Notes under the pieces: model-generated
Told to the model about the DNA's origin: nothing
Databases searched by the model: none
Seen by the model: only the letters and a program-made list of their open reading frames with translations
Part shown: positions 6,126 through 13,791 of the stretch, piece after piece
Layout of the letters: the number at the start of each line of letters is the position of its first letter
Position numbering within the stretch: position 1 is the stretch's first letter
Source: an uncultured Oscillibacter sp.
Lineage (GTDB): Bacteria; Bacillota; Clostridia; Oscillospirales; Oscillospiraceae
Direction of reading: 5' to 3'
DNA length: 16,107 nt
Assembly (NCBI GenBank): GCA_910588005.1
Contig: CAJUQM010000048.1
Span: 1-16,107, forward strand
Program-made: the position numbers and the translations under genes

Positions 6126-6362
6126 TCAGATCATGATAGCATAGATGCCAACCACATCCAAGTGTTTTTTGATCACCAGCTCCTCCAGGGCCTCCCGGGC
6201 CTCCGGCGGGGCGGCCCAGCACATGCCGCATCCGGCGGTGATGGCCCGGGGAACCGGGATCAGCCGCCCGGGGAGTCCGGACTCCTTGCAGGAGCGCTCC
6301 ATGGCCATGGCTCCGGTAGTGGTTCGGAAGGTGATTACGCATTTCTCCATCCGCTTGCGCAC
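6126..6362 (-). CDS. DUF3343 protein (putative Se/S carrier-like)
   Basis: 78 residues of the DUF3343 family, described as a putative Se/S carrier-like protein. Visible family features are ITFRTTTGAMAMERSCKESG, GLPGRLIPVPRAITAGCG and the C-terminal VIKKHLDVVGIYAI. Two cysteines form a CGMC motif at 45-48, and C8 and C25 are also present. It probably carries or hands over sulfur or selenium from the desulfurase upstream. The start is the GTG at 6362, only 2 bases after the stop of the upstream gene, because GGAGG inside that gene's end lies 7 bases before it. The in-frame ATG at 6350 has no such site. Part of the yedF operon; translation is likely coupled. Confidence 0.85.
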   Translation of the reverse strand: MRKRMEKCVITFRTTTGAMAMERSCKESGLPGRLIPVPRAITAGCGMCWAAPPEAREALEELVIKKHLDVVGIYAIMI

Positions 6363-6364
6363 GG

Positions 6365-7504
6365 CTATGCCTCCGCCGCCAGGACGCGGACGGCCTCCGC
6401 CGCCGCGTCGGTCTCCGCCTCTGTGTTGGCCCAGCTCCAGGAGAAACGGACGGCCCCCTGCTCCGTGGTTCCCAGTGCCCGGTGGAGCCGGGGAGCGCAG
6501 TGGGCGCCGGGACGGGTGGCGACGCCGAACCGCTCCGCCAGCTCATCGGAGACTAGGGCGGAATCATACTGCCCGATATTTAGAGTCACGATAGGTGCCC
6601 GTTCTTTTTGGACAAAGTCCCCATAGACCGTGACGCCGGGAATTTTACAGACAGCCTCATAGAACCGCCGTGCCAGACCGCATTCATGGAGGCGGACCGT
6701 GTTTGGTCCCCGGGCCTCCAGATAGTCCAGGGCGGCCCCCAGGCCGGCGATGCCGTGGCTGTTCAGCGTTCCTGCCTCCAGACGGGTGGGCCACTCCTCC
6801 GGCTGGGTCTCCAAAAAGCTCTGTACACCGGTTCCCCCCACTAGCCAGGGGCGGATGTCCACGCCCTCTCCAACGCACAGTCCACCGGTACCCTGGGGAC
6901 CCAACAGCCCCTTGTGGCCGGTGAAGCACACCACGTCGATCCGCTGCGCGGACATGTCAATGGGAAAGGCTCCCGCCGTCTGGGAGGCGTCTAAAATAAA
7001 CAGCAGCCCATGGTTATGGGCGAATGTTCCCACCCGGCCGATGTCCGCCAAGTCTCCGGTCAGATTGGAGGCGTGGGTACAGACCACCGCTTTGGTATTG
7101 GGCCGCAGCAACTGCTCCAGGCGGGTATAATCCAGCTGCCCCAGGGAATTGGCCGGGAGGAAGTCCAGGCCCATTCCCTGCTCCCGCAGCCGGTACAGGG
7201 GGCGGAGAACAGAGTTGTGCTCCCAGTCCGTGGAGATCACATGATCCCCCGGCTGCAGCAGGCCGCTGATGGCGATATTCAGCGCGGCGGTGGAATTGGG
7301 CGTAAAGACCACATGATCCGCCCGGAGACAGCCGAACCAGTCCGCCAGGTGCTGGCGCACACCGTATACCGCCCGGGCTGCGGAGAGAGCATCCGCGTGC
7401 GCTCCGCGGCCGCTGTTGCCGTATGCGTTCATTGCCTCCGCCACTGCCTCCGCCACGCCGGGGGGTTTGGGACGGGTGGTGGCGGCATTGTCCAGATAGA
7501 TCAC
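6365..7504 (-). CDS. Cysteine desulfurase / selenocysteine lyase family, class V aminotransferase
   Basis: 379 residues of a PLP-dependent class V aminotransferase fold. The PLP lysine is K198 in CFTGHKGLLGPQGTGG; other PLP contacts are H97 (DWEHNS) and D172 (DASQTAG). The catalytic cysteine is C336 in RPGAHCAPRLHRALGT. The RPG..C spacing matches the group found beside YedF and selenium-dependent molybdenum hydroxylase genes (the EF2568-like desulfurase family). It would remove sulfur from cysteine, or selenium from selenocysteine, onto C336 and pass it to YedF or the DUF3343 protein. The start is a GTG at 7504 that overlaps the yedF stop (GTGA), with AAGGTGAT 7 bases upstream. This tight coupling and the neighbours make a selenium role more likely than general Fe-S assembly, but the sequence alone cannot separate the two. 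Confidence 0.88.
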   Translation of the reverse strand: MIYLDNAATTRPKPPGVAEAVAEAMNAYGNSGRGAHADALSAARAVYGVRQHLADWFGCLRADHVVFTPNSTAALNIAISGLLQPGDHVISTDWEHNSVLRPLYRLREQGMGLDFLPANSLGQLDYTRLEQLLRPNTKAVVCTHASNLTGDLADIGRVGTFAHNHGLLFILDASQTAGAFPIDMSAQRIDVVCFTGHKGLLGPQGTGGLCVGEGVDIRPWLVGGTGVQSFLETQPEEWPTRLEAGTLNSHGIAGLGAALDYLEARGPNTVRLHECGLARRFYEAVCKIPGVTVYGDFVQKERAPIVTLNIGQYDSALVSDELAERFGVATRPGAHCAPRLHRALGTTEQGAVRFSWSWANTEAETDAAAEAVRVLAAEA

Positions 7505-8118
7505 GGCTTGATCACCTTTTTCGCTCCGGCCAGCTTCTCTGCAATGGCATACATGTTGGTGGCGCTGCCCACAGCCAGCTTCTCCGTCAGACCGTAGAAA
7601 TTCAGGCAGGTGCCGCAGGTCAGGATCTCTACCCCCTGGGCCGCCAGCCCTTTCAGATCCTCCAGGGAATCGGCTCCCTCCACGGTCAGCTTCGCGCCTC
7701 CGTTGTAAAAGAGCAGAGTTTCCGGAAGGCGCGGCAGCTGCGTGAGGGCGTAGAGAAAGCCCTTCATCAGCGTCCTGCCCAGCTCCTCGCTGCCCCGGCC
7801 CATGACGTCGGTATCCACCGCCACCAAAAGTCCGGTTTCACCCGCCGGCGCGCAGGCCGGCTCCAATTCCTCCAGCGGGGTTTCCCCCACGGGGGAGGTG
7901 ACTTCCACGGTTACTACGTATTTCTGCTCATCCGTATGCTCCCATCGGGCGTTTACTCCGTGGCCGGCGGCCATCCGCATCAGGTTTTGAACGGCAATTT
8001 CGTTGTCCACGTGGATCTCCAGTGTCCCGGCTTCCTGCATCTCCCGCAGGGCGCGGGCGGCTTTCACCACTGGGATGGGGCACTGCTCGCCCACGGCGTC
8101 TACCACGACTTTTTGCAT
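7501..8118 (-). CDS. yedF: YedF: selenium metabolism protein (TusA domain plus DsrE-like domain)
   Basis: 205 residues. The N-terminal TusA/SirA-like domain (1-75) has the sulfur-carrier motif EQCPIPVVKA with C13. After a Pro/Glu-rich linker (about 76-93) comes a DsrE-like domain with ILTCGTCLNFYGL, giving C168 and C171. The two-domain form of about 200 residues is that of the YedF proteins linked to selenium metabolism in bacteria with selenium-dependent molybdenum hydroxylases. E. coli YedF is the short TusA-only form. The likely task is to take persulfide or perselenide from the desulfurase encoded directly downstream. The ATG at 8118 follows GGAGGAGG. It is the first gene of its operon, driven by a clear promoter divergent from pfkA. 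No selD or hydroxylase gene is in the window. Confidence 0.9.
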   Translation of the reverse strand: MQKVVVDAVGEQCPIPVVKAARALREMQEAGTLEIHVDNEIAVQNLMRMAAGHGVNARWEHTDEQKYVVTVEVTSPVGETPLEELEPACAPAGETGLLVAVDTDVMGRGSEELGRTLMKGFLYALTQLPRLPETLLFYNGGAKLTVEGADSLEDLKGLAAQGVEILTCGTCLNFYGLTEKLAVGSATNMYAIAEKLAGAKKVIKP

Positions 8119-8150
8119 AGGCAGTTTCCTCCTCCGGTATGTTTTTGTCT

Positions 8151-8179
8151 ATTGTACCGCGAGCCGGGCCGGATTACAA
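8151..8179 (-). promoter_or_regulatory. SigA promoter of the yedF operon
   Basis: Minus-strand -35 TTGTAA (8174-8179), 17-base spacer, -10 TACAAT (8151-8156). The start would fall near 8144, just before the RBS. It shares the 334-bp gap 8119-8452 with the pfkA promoter and leader; no gene is seen in that gap. Confidence 0.75.
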
Positions 8180-8272
8180 GGGTTGTTTTTTTCAGAGTAT
8201 TACGAAAGAACAAAAAATTTCCCTGTCGTTTAATCGATTTCTAATGGGAATTTTGTTTTCTTATAAAAGTTC

Positions 8273-8301
8273 TTGACAGTGATTCTTTGAGGCGGTATAT
8301 T
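8273..8301 (+). promoter_or_regulatory. SigA promoter of pfkA
   Basis: -35 TTGACA (8273-8278), 17-base spacer, -10 TATATT (8296-8301). It leaves an untranslated leader of about 145 bases, with a small GGGAccgTCCC hairpin (8343-8352) but no riboswitch I recognise. Confidence 0.85.
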
Positions 8302-8452
8302 CGGGTACAGAGGAATTTTCCCCGGGACGCTCCGCACTCTCCTGCTGCCACAGGGACCGTCCCTCCGGTACATATTTCTCCGCCATTCTGCAATTTCAGG
8401 GCGGCGCCGCAGGCCTCGCAATGTGCCGTCCTAACAAACGGGAGGTTATCTT

Positions 8453-9463
8453 ATGGAGAAACAGGTTAAACGAATTGGCGTTCTCACCAGCGGCGGCGAC
8501 GCTCCCGGCATGAACGCGGCGGTGCGCGCCGTCGTGCGGACTGCCACGAACCGGGGCGTCGGCTGCGTGGGAATCCGCCGGGGCTGGAACGGACTCATCA
8601 ACAGCGATTTTGTGCAGATGAACGCCTCCAGCGTCAGCCATATTATCAATAAGGGCGGCACTATGCTGTATACCGCCAGAAGTATGGAGTTTATGGACGA
8701 GGGCGGCCGGGCAAAGGCCCTGTCTACCTGCCGTCTGCTGGGATTGGATGGAATTGTGGCCATCGGCGGCGACGGTACTTTCCGGGGCGCGCTGGCTCTG
8801 TCGCGCCAGGCGGCGGAGGCGGATATGTCCCTTCGGGTAGTGGGGATTCCCGCCACCATTGACAATGACATCGGCTGCTCCCACTATACCATCGGTTTTG
8901 ATACGGCCTGCAACACCGCGATTGAGTGCGTTGATAAACTGCGGGACACTATGCAGTCCCACGAGCGCTGCTCTGTTGTGGAGGTCATGGGCCGCCACGC
9001 AGGATACCTGGCGCTGTATGTGGGGATCTCCGTAGGCGCCACCGCCGTGTTGATTCCGGAGCGTGAGGTGGATTTTGAGCGGGATATCGCGGAGAAGATT
9101 CGCCGTGCCCGTCTGGCGGGTACGACCCATTATATGGTGGTGGTGGCTGAGGGCGCGGGCAGCGCTATGGAGATTGGACAGCGTATCCACCAGGAGCTGG
9201 GAATTGATCCCAGGGTGACGGTGCTGGGCCACATCCAGCGGGGCGGTGCCCCCTGCGCCCGGGACCGGGAGACCGCCAGCCGCATGGGTTATAACGCGGT
9301 GATGGCGCTGGTGGAAGGGAAGGAGAACTGTGTCATCGCCACACAGAACGGACGCATTGTGGATATTCCCATGGAGGAGGCCCTGAGGATGAAAAAGACC
9401 TTCTCGATGGACCGCTATCAGATTCTGGAGGCTTTGACCAACAGCCAGGGCGGCGATTTTTAA
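8453..9463 (+). CDS. pfkA: ATP-dependent 6-phosphofructokinase
   Basis: 336 residues, normal for bacterial PfkA. It phosphorylates fructose 6-phosphate to the 1,6-bisphosphate in glycolysis. Visible features, with E. coli equivalents: LTSGGDAPGMNA (13-22); R76 in YTARSMEF (R72); GGDGTFRGA with G108 (G104, the residue that marks ATP rather than PPi use); GIPATIDNDIG with catalytic D137 (D127); R172 and VEVMGRHAGY (R162); E233 (E222); and VLGHIQRGG with H260 and R263. The one oddity is A134, where ATP enzymes usually have Gly and PPi enzymes Lys. GGGAGG lies 7 bases before the ATG. A pyruvate kinase gene often follows pfkA in Firmicutes, but here it stands alone with its own promoter and terminator. 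Confidence 0.95.
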   Translation: MEKQVKRIGVLTSGGDAPGMNAAVRAVVRTATNRGVGCVGIRRGWNGLINSDFVQMNASSVSHIINKGGTMLYTARSMEFMDEGGRAKALSTCRLLGLDGIVAIGGDGTFRGALALSRQAAEADMSLRVVGIPATIDNDIGCSHYTIGFDTACNTAIECVDKLRDTMQSHERCSVVEVMGRHAGYLALYVGISVGATAVLIPEREVDFERDIAEKIRRARLAGTTHYMVVVAEGAGSAMEIGQRIHQELGIDPRVTVLGHIQRGGAPCARDRETASRMGYNAVMALVEGKENCVIATQNGRIVDIPMEEALRMKKTFSMDRYQILEALTNSQGGDF

Positions 9464-9476
9464 GTTTTCCGTTAAC

Positions 9477-9508
9477 AGCGCCCCGGAGCAAAAACGCTCC
9501 GGGGCGCT
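9477..9508. terminator. Terminator between pfkA and the convergent trk operon
   Basis: A 13-bp perfect stem (9477-9489 with 9496-9508), loop AAAAAC, then TTGATTTG on the plus strand. It sits between converging genes and can serve both, though the T tracts are short. Confidence 0.85.
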
Positions 9509-9539
9509 TGATTTGAACCGTATGAACCCGTGAAGAGAA

Positions 9540-10448
9540 CTAGAAGGCAAGGCACCACAGCGGAATGGCGATCAGGGACAGCACCGTGGACACCGTGACA
9601 CAGCCGGCAGCAAATTCCGCGTCTCCGCCGTATTTGGCCGCTACAATAGCCGTAGTTCCGCCGGCCGGCATGGCCGCCAGCAAAACGGCAACGGCCTCCG
9701 ACAATCCGCCCATTCCCGCCAGGCGGCAGCCCAGCAGCACCAGCGCCGGAATAACAGCCAGACGGACCGCCGTAAAACACAGGGTGTCCCGGTCCAGAAA
9801 ATCCCGCCACCGCAGTTTGGACATTATCATTCCGATCAGAAACATGGACAGCGCGGTGTTGCAGCTGCCCAGGGCGTGGATTGTCTGATCCAGGATGGAC
9901 GGAAGCCGGATCTGCGCGGCCATGATGACGACGCCGGCTCCCGCCGCGATCAGACAGGGGTGGGTCGCCGTCTTTTTCCAAAAGGCCCTGCCCTCCACCT
10001 GGGTGAAAAAGGAGATGCCGAGAGACCACATGGCAATTCTCTGGGGAATGAGATAGATGGCGGCCAGCAGCGCCCCCTGGGCGCCAAACAGGCCCTCTGC
10101 CAGCGGTGTTCCCAGAAAACCGGCATTGGAGCAAATTGTGCCGTATTGGAGGGAGGGCCTCTTAGCCGCCTCACAGCGGCGGAAAGCCACCTTGGCCAGC
10201 AGCCAGCAGCCCAGCTGGATCGCTAGAGACGCCAGTAGGATCGAACCGGTCTGCCGCAGTGTCTGTCCGTTTACCGGCGTTTGAAAGGAGCAGATAATAT
10301 TGCAGGGCAGCACCAGGTCAATGACCACCTCGGCCAGCCCCTTTTGAAACGCCTCGCCGGCCAGGTTCCGCCGCCGGAACAAAAAGCCCAGCGCCATCAG
10401 CAAAAACAGCTCCCCCTGGAGGGTCCACATGCCGTGGAAGTCAATCAT
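9540..10448 (-). CDS. AEC (auxin efflux carrier) family transporter
   Basis: 302 residues, strongly hydrophobic throughout, with about ten TM helices arranged as two halves. Each half of this family carries a broken helix with a conserved Asn/Gly region: LPCNIICSFQTP and SNAGFLGTPLAEGLFG in the first half; LGSCNTALSMFLIGMIMS and MPAGGTTAIVAAKYGGDAEF in the second. Bacterial AEC proteins carry organic acids such as malate or malonate, or amino-acid-like compounds; the substrate here is unknown. The ATG at 10448 is preferred. It overlaps the trkH stop by 8 bases (ATGATTGA) and has GGAGGG 9 bases upstream; the longer reading through trkH gives a Cys/Trp/Pro-rich nonsense leader. Translation is likely coupled to trkH, making this the third gene of a trkA-trkH-AEC operon. 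Confidence 0.88.
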   Translation of the reverse strand: MIDFHGMWTLQGELFLLMALGFLFRRRNLAGEAFQKGLAEVVIDLVLPCNIICSFQTPVNGQTLRQTGSILLASLAIQLGCWLLAKVAFRRCEAAKRPSLQYGTICSNAGFLGTPLAEGLFGAQGALLAAIYLIPQRIAMWSLGISFFTQVEGRAFWKKTATHPCLIAAGAGVVIMAAQIRLPSILDQTIHALGSCNTALSMFLIGMIMSKLRWRDFLDRDTLCFTAVRLAVIPALVLLGCRLAGMGGLSEAVAVLLAAMPAGGTTAIVAAKYGGDAEFAAGCVTVSTVLSLIAIPLWCLAF

Positions 10449-11910
10449 GGCGGAGCGCCCTCCGGATATTGCGCCGCCCCTTCCAGTTGGACGGCGCAAA
10501 CAGCAGCAGCATGGGAAAGATCTCCAACCGCCCCACCAGCATGTCAAAGGACAGCAGCAGCTTGGACGCGGGAGAAAAGGCGGAGAAGTTTCCCATCGGA
10601 CCCACGGTCTCCAGTCCTGGGCCAATGTTGTTGATGCAGGCCGCCAGGGCGGTGAAGGTGGTCACAAGGCCCAGCTGTTCCAGGGAGAGCAGCAGGAAGG
10701 ACGCCACGAATACCGCCATGTATACCGTGAGATAGATATAGGCGCCCCGCAGGGTCTTTTCCGATACGGGCTTGCCCTCCAGCCGGACGGTGGCCACGGC
10801 GTTGGGATGAAGCATTTTCTTCATTTCGCTGACAGAGGCCTTTAGGAGGATCAGAATCCGGGAGACTTTGATGCCGCCGCCAGTGGAGCCGGCACAGGCT
10901 CCTACAAACATCAGCACGACCAGAATGGATTTGGAAAAGGTGGGCCAGAGATCAAAATCCACCGTGCCGAAACCTGTGGTGGTGATAATGGAGGAGACCT
11001 GGAAAAAGGCGTGGCGCAGGCCGGTCCACACACTGCCGTACATGTGGCAGATATCGGCTGTGATCGCCGCCACGGCTGCGGCCACCACCAGCAGATATGC
11101 CCGCAGCTCCTCGGAGCGGAACACATCCCGAAACCGCCGGATCAACAAAAAGTAATAGAGGTTGAAATTTATGCCGAAGAGCAGCATAAAGATGCCGATC
11201 ACTATATCAAAATAGGCGCTTTGATAGGCCCCGACGCTTAGATCCCGGCAGCTGAAGCCGCCGGTACCCGCAGTGCCGAAGGCATGGACACAGGCGTCGA
11301 ACAGAGGCATTCCCCCTGCCAGCAGGAGGACGGTTTCTAAGACGGTCATGGCCAGATAGATGCCGTAGAGAATTTTGGCGGTGTCTCCTATGCGGCTCAC
11401 AAGCTTTCCCACCGTGGGGCCGGGCACCTCTGCCCGCATCAGGTGCATGCCGTGGCCGTCGGTCATGGGCAGTACCGCCATTACAAACACCAGCACGCCC
11501 ATGCCGCCCACCCAGTGGGTAAAACTGCGCCAGAACAGCCCGCTCCGGCTCAAGGGTTCTACCGCCGTCAAAATCGTGGACCCTGTGGTGGTAAAGCCGG
11601 AGACGGTTTCAAAAAAGGCGTCGATAAAGTTGGGGATATCCCCGGAGATCACAAAGGGCATAGCGCCGAACAGGGACATGGCAATCCATGCCAGAGATAC
11701 CACCGCCAAGCCATCCCGGGCGTAGAGGGACATCTGCCGGGGTTTTTTGCCGCCCAGCAGCACTCCAATGCCGGCCAGCAGAAGCACGGGAATCAAAAAG
11801 GGGCCCAACGGCTCACGGTACAGCGCCGCCGTCAGCAGGGGCAGCGCCATCAGCGCCGACTCTACCAGCAGGATCCTGCCGATGACAAATCCGATCATTC
11901 GATAGTTCAT
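10441..11910 (-). CDS. trkH: TrkH family potassium uptake protein
   Basis: 489 residues, the ion-conducting membrane subunit of a Trk/Ktr-type K+ uptake system. Four pore loops carry the selectivity filter segments: SGFTTTGST (about 105), GTAGTGGFS (about 213), ITTTGFGTVD (about 311) and NNIGPGLE (about 421). Each has the central Gly typical of TrkH/KtrB. GGGIKVSRILILLK after the third pore is the usual cytoplasmic turn. Roughly ten TM helices are visible, as the family requires. The regulatory subunit TrkA is encoded immediately upstream, 9 bases away, so both come from one message. The RBS (TGAGGA) lies over the trkA stop. It imports K+ across the membrane under TrkA nucleotide gating. Confidence 0.95.
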   Translation of the reverse strand: MNYRMIGFVIGRILLVESALMALPLLTAALYREPLGPFLIPVLLLAGIGVLLGGKKPRQMSLYARDGLAVVSLAWIAMSLFGAMPFVISGDIPNFIDAFFETVSGFTTTGSTILTAVEPLSRSGLFWRSFTHWVGGMGVLVFVMAVLPMTDGHGMHLMRAEVPGPTVGKLVSRIGDTAKILYGIYLAMTVLETVLLLAGGMPLFDACVHAFGTAGTGGFSCRDLSVGAYQSAYFDIVIGIFMLLFGINFNLYYFLLIRRFRDVFRSEELRAYLLVVAAAVAAITADICHMYGSVWTGLRHAFFQVSSIITTTGFGTVDFDLWPTFSKSILVVLMFVGACAGSTGGGIKVSRILILLKASVSEMKKMLHPNAVATVRLEGKPVSEKTLRGAYIYLTVYMAVFVASFLLLSLEQLGLVTTFTALAACINNIGPGLETVGPMGNFSAFSPASKLLLSFDMLVGRLEIFPMLLLFAPSNWKGRRNIRRALRHD

Positions 11911-11919
11911 ATGCGGTCC

Positions 11920-13281
11920 TCACTGAAAGATATCCCCGATTTTCTGCAGGGAGGTCCGTGTGGTCACGACAATTACGTCGTCATAGGGATTCAGCACGTC
12001 GGCGCCGGAGGGGATTAGAATCTTGCCGCTGCGCCGGACGATGCCCGCCAGCAAAATGCCGCTTTTCAGTTGCAGATCCTTCAAAGGCACCCCGGCAAAA
12101 GGGGGATTGGGACCTACGCCGAATTCCAGGGCCTCTACCGCTCCGTCCACCAGCCGGTGCAGGGTCTTGATATGATCGCCGGAGGCGCTCTGCATGGCGC
12201 GTACGTACTGGACGATCAACTCCGTGGTGACGGAACCTGCGGAGACCACGCTGTCGATCATATGCTCGTTGGAAACCAGGTCTACCAGGGATTTTCGGTT
12301 GATCTTGGCCACCACTTTGCATGTTTCCGCCTGTTTAGCGGCACTCATGGCCATGAGGATATTGGCCTCATCAATGCCTGTAATGGCCACAAAGGCATCG
12401 GTTTGGTCGATCCCCTCCTCGCGGAGGAGTTCTGTATCCGTACCGTCTCCCACAATGACCAGGGCCTTGGGCAGCCGTTCGGCCATACTGACGCAGCGGG
12501 CCTCGCTCTGGTCAATGATCTTTACGTCCATGCCCATTTCCAGCAGCTCAGAGGCCAGATAATAGCATATTTTGCTGGCTCCCACAATCATCACCGAGGC
12601 GGCCCGGCTGCGAAAGACGCCAAGATGGCGGAAGAATTGGGCCAGCTGGTCCGAGGAGGAGGTCAGGTAGATTTTATCTCCCGCCCGGAGGACAAAGTCA
12701 CCGGAGGGAATGATGGTCTCTCCCTTTCGGGACACTGCGCAGATCAGAACCCGAACCTGCAAGCTCTTATAGAGATTCAACAGCTGTACGCCGTTGAGGG
12801 CGGAGTCCTCCGGTACCCGGTATTCCACCAGCTCCAGCCGCCCCTTGGAGAAGGTTTCCACCTTCATGGCCGCCGGGAAGCGGAGGACCCGGGCGATCTC
12901 CCGGGCGGCGGCCCTCTCCGGGTTGATGGACATGGAAAGCCCCAGCTCCTCCCGCATGAAGCGCAGCTGCTTTTCATACTCCGGGTTGCGGATGCGGGCG
13001 ATGGTGTGCTGAACGCCCATCTTTTTGGCTACAAGGCATGCCAAGATATTGATCTCATCGCTGGAGGTGGTGGCAATCAGCAGGTCGGCCCTGCCGCCTC
13101 CCGCTTCCAACTGCATTTCATAGCTGGCCCCGTTGCCGCAGACGCCCATTACGTCGTAGATATTGATGACATTATCGATCAATTGGGCGTCCTCATCAAT
13201 GATGGTGACCTGGTTTTCCACAGAGAGCTGCCTTGTCAGCTCCAGACCCACCTTGCCGGCGCCTACCACTATAATCCTCAT
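11920..13281 (-). CDS. trkA: TrkA: K+ uptake regulatory subunit with tandem RCK domains
   Basis: 453 residues, full-length TrkA made of two RCK_N/RCK_C pairs. The first Rossmann motif is IIVVGAGKVGLELTRQL with the acidic end of strand 2 at IIDED. The second begins near residue 228, IVGASKICYYLASELLEMG, with IIDQSEARC. Each is followed by an RCK_C segment (EYRVPEDSALNGVQL and ALEFGVGPNPPFAGVPL). The ring binds NAD(H) or ATP/ADP and gates the TrkH pore at the membrane's inner face. The second Rossmann glycine pattern is degenerate (GASKIC), common in TrkA. The ATG at 13281 follows GGAGG by 5 bases. The 396 bases of open frame upstream lack coding character and are left out. First gene of the trkA-trkH-AEC operon. 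Confidence 0.95.
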   Translation of the reverse strand: MRIIVVGAGKVGLELTRQLSVENQVTIIDEDAQLIDNVINIYDVMGVCGNGASYEMQLEAGGGRADLLIATTSSDEINILACLVAKKMGVQHTIARIRNPEYEKQLRFMREELGLSMSINPERAAAREIARVLRFPAAMKVETFSKGRLELVEYRVPEDSALNGVQLLNLYKSLQVRVLICAVSRKGETIIPSGDFVLRAGDKIYLTSSSDQLAQFFRHLGVFRSRAASVMIVGASKICYYLASELLEMGMDVKIIDQSEARCVSMAERLPKALVIVGDGTDTELLREEGIDQTDAFVAITGIDEANILMAMSAAKQAETCKVVAKINRKSLVDLVSNEHMIDSVVSAGSVTTELIVQYVRAMQSASGDHIKTLHRLVDGAVEALEFGVGPNPPFAGVPLKDLQLKSGILLAGIVRRSGKILIPSGADVLNPYDDVIVVTTRTSLQKIGDIFQ

Positions 13282-13350
13282 GTTATCCTCCAAAGTGCTG
13301 CGCCAATAGGGCGCCTCCGTAAAATGATCCGCGTCGCAGGATGGGCAACG

Positions 13351-13369
13351 GTGCCGCCCTCCGCGGCAC
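13351..13369 (-). promoter_or_regulatory. Hairpin in the trkA leader
   Basis: A 7-bp perfect stem GTGCCGC/GCGGCAC whose loop on the minus strand is GGAGG. A second small hairpin (GCGCC/GGCGC) lies nearer the RBS at about 13299-13313. Function unknown. It does not match a c-di-AMP (ydaO) aptamer that I could recognise. Confidence 0.35.
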
Positions 13370-13387
13370 GGTTGACCCAATGGATGT

Positions 13388-13393
13388 ATTATA
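13388..13393 (-). promoter_or_regulatory. -10 box of the trkA operon promoter
   Basis: A perfect TATAAT on the minus strand about 107 bases before the trkA start. The -35 at 17 bases (TTCCCT) is poor, so an activator or a second sigma factor may be involved. Confidence 0.5.
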
Positions 13394-13791
13394 GAGCATT
13401 CTATTGAAAAAGGGAATAGTTCCCCCGCATTTTTTGCGTGTTTATCTTGAATGGGCCGCAAGGCTGTAGCGGAGGCGCTATAAACGGAAAGTGGAGAACC
13501 GGGGATGGGAAGTACCGTCAAAAATGTACCCGGTGAGCTTTGGCTCGGACGATGTGAGGCGCCCGGAGGTACAGGGGGCGCCTTGGGAGATCTGAAAAGA
13601 GGCTGGCGGCCAACGAAGCGTTTGCTTTTGCAAAAAAAGTTCGGTCTTTCCATGGCGGAATTATTTGACACAGTCAAGGGCGGGGGTGCGCACAGTGCAA
13701 TGATGGATTGGAAGAACCCTCAGATCTTAAGCATGGATTTCTCGCATAAGGGATCAAAAGTGTCTGTACATCTTAAGACGTGCACAATGCA
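13394..13791. other. Gene-poor stretch between the trkA promoter and a broken gene
   Basis: About 400 bases without a gene I can support. It holds an 8-bp hairpin AGGCGCCC/GGGCGCCT (about 13557-13583), and two near-identical pairs: CACAGTGCAATG (13691-13702) with CACAATGCAATG (13783-13794), and ATCTTAAG at both 13724-13731 and 13770-13777. An open plus frame from 13505 to 13819 has a mixed composition and no homology I recognise. Base composition drops in GC from about 13620 onward. Confidence 0.3.

Noticed and set aside
8396..9550. A 384-codon minus-strand frame opposite pfkA
   Set aside because: It is an antisense shadow: His/Ala-rich, no ribosome site, and it crosses the pfkA leader and terminator.
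10449..10625. A 59-residue N-terminal extension of the AEC carrier
   Set aside because: The text (Trp/Cys/Pro/Arg-rich) is the trkH end read out of frame. The ATG at 10448 has its own RBS.
12070..13407. A 445-codon plus-strand frame opposite trkA
   Set aside because: It has no recognisable motif, and the trkA reading with two Rossmann repeats is unambiguous.
13282..13440. A c-di-AMP (ydaO) riboswitch before trkA, expected for K+ uptake genes
   Set aside because: The leader lacks the conserved blocks of that aptamer that I know. It has only two small hairpins.
13282..13677. An N-terminal extension of trkA by 132 codons
   Set aside because: It would include the TATAAT box and the RBS, and the residues do not fit the family. 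The ATG at 13281 has a good GGAGG site and starts the Rossmann fold at residue 1.
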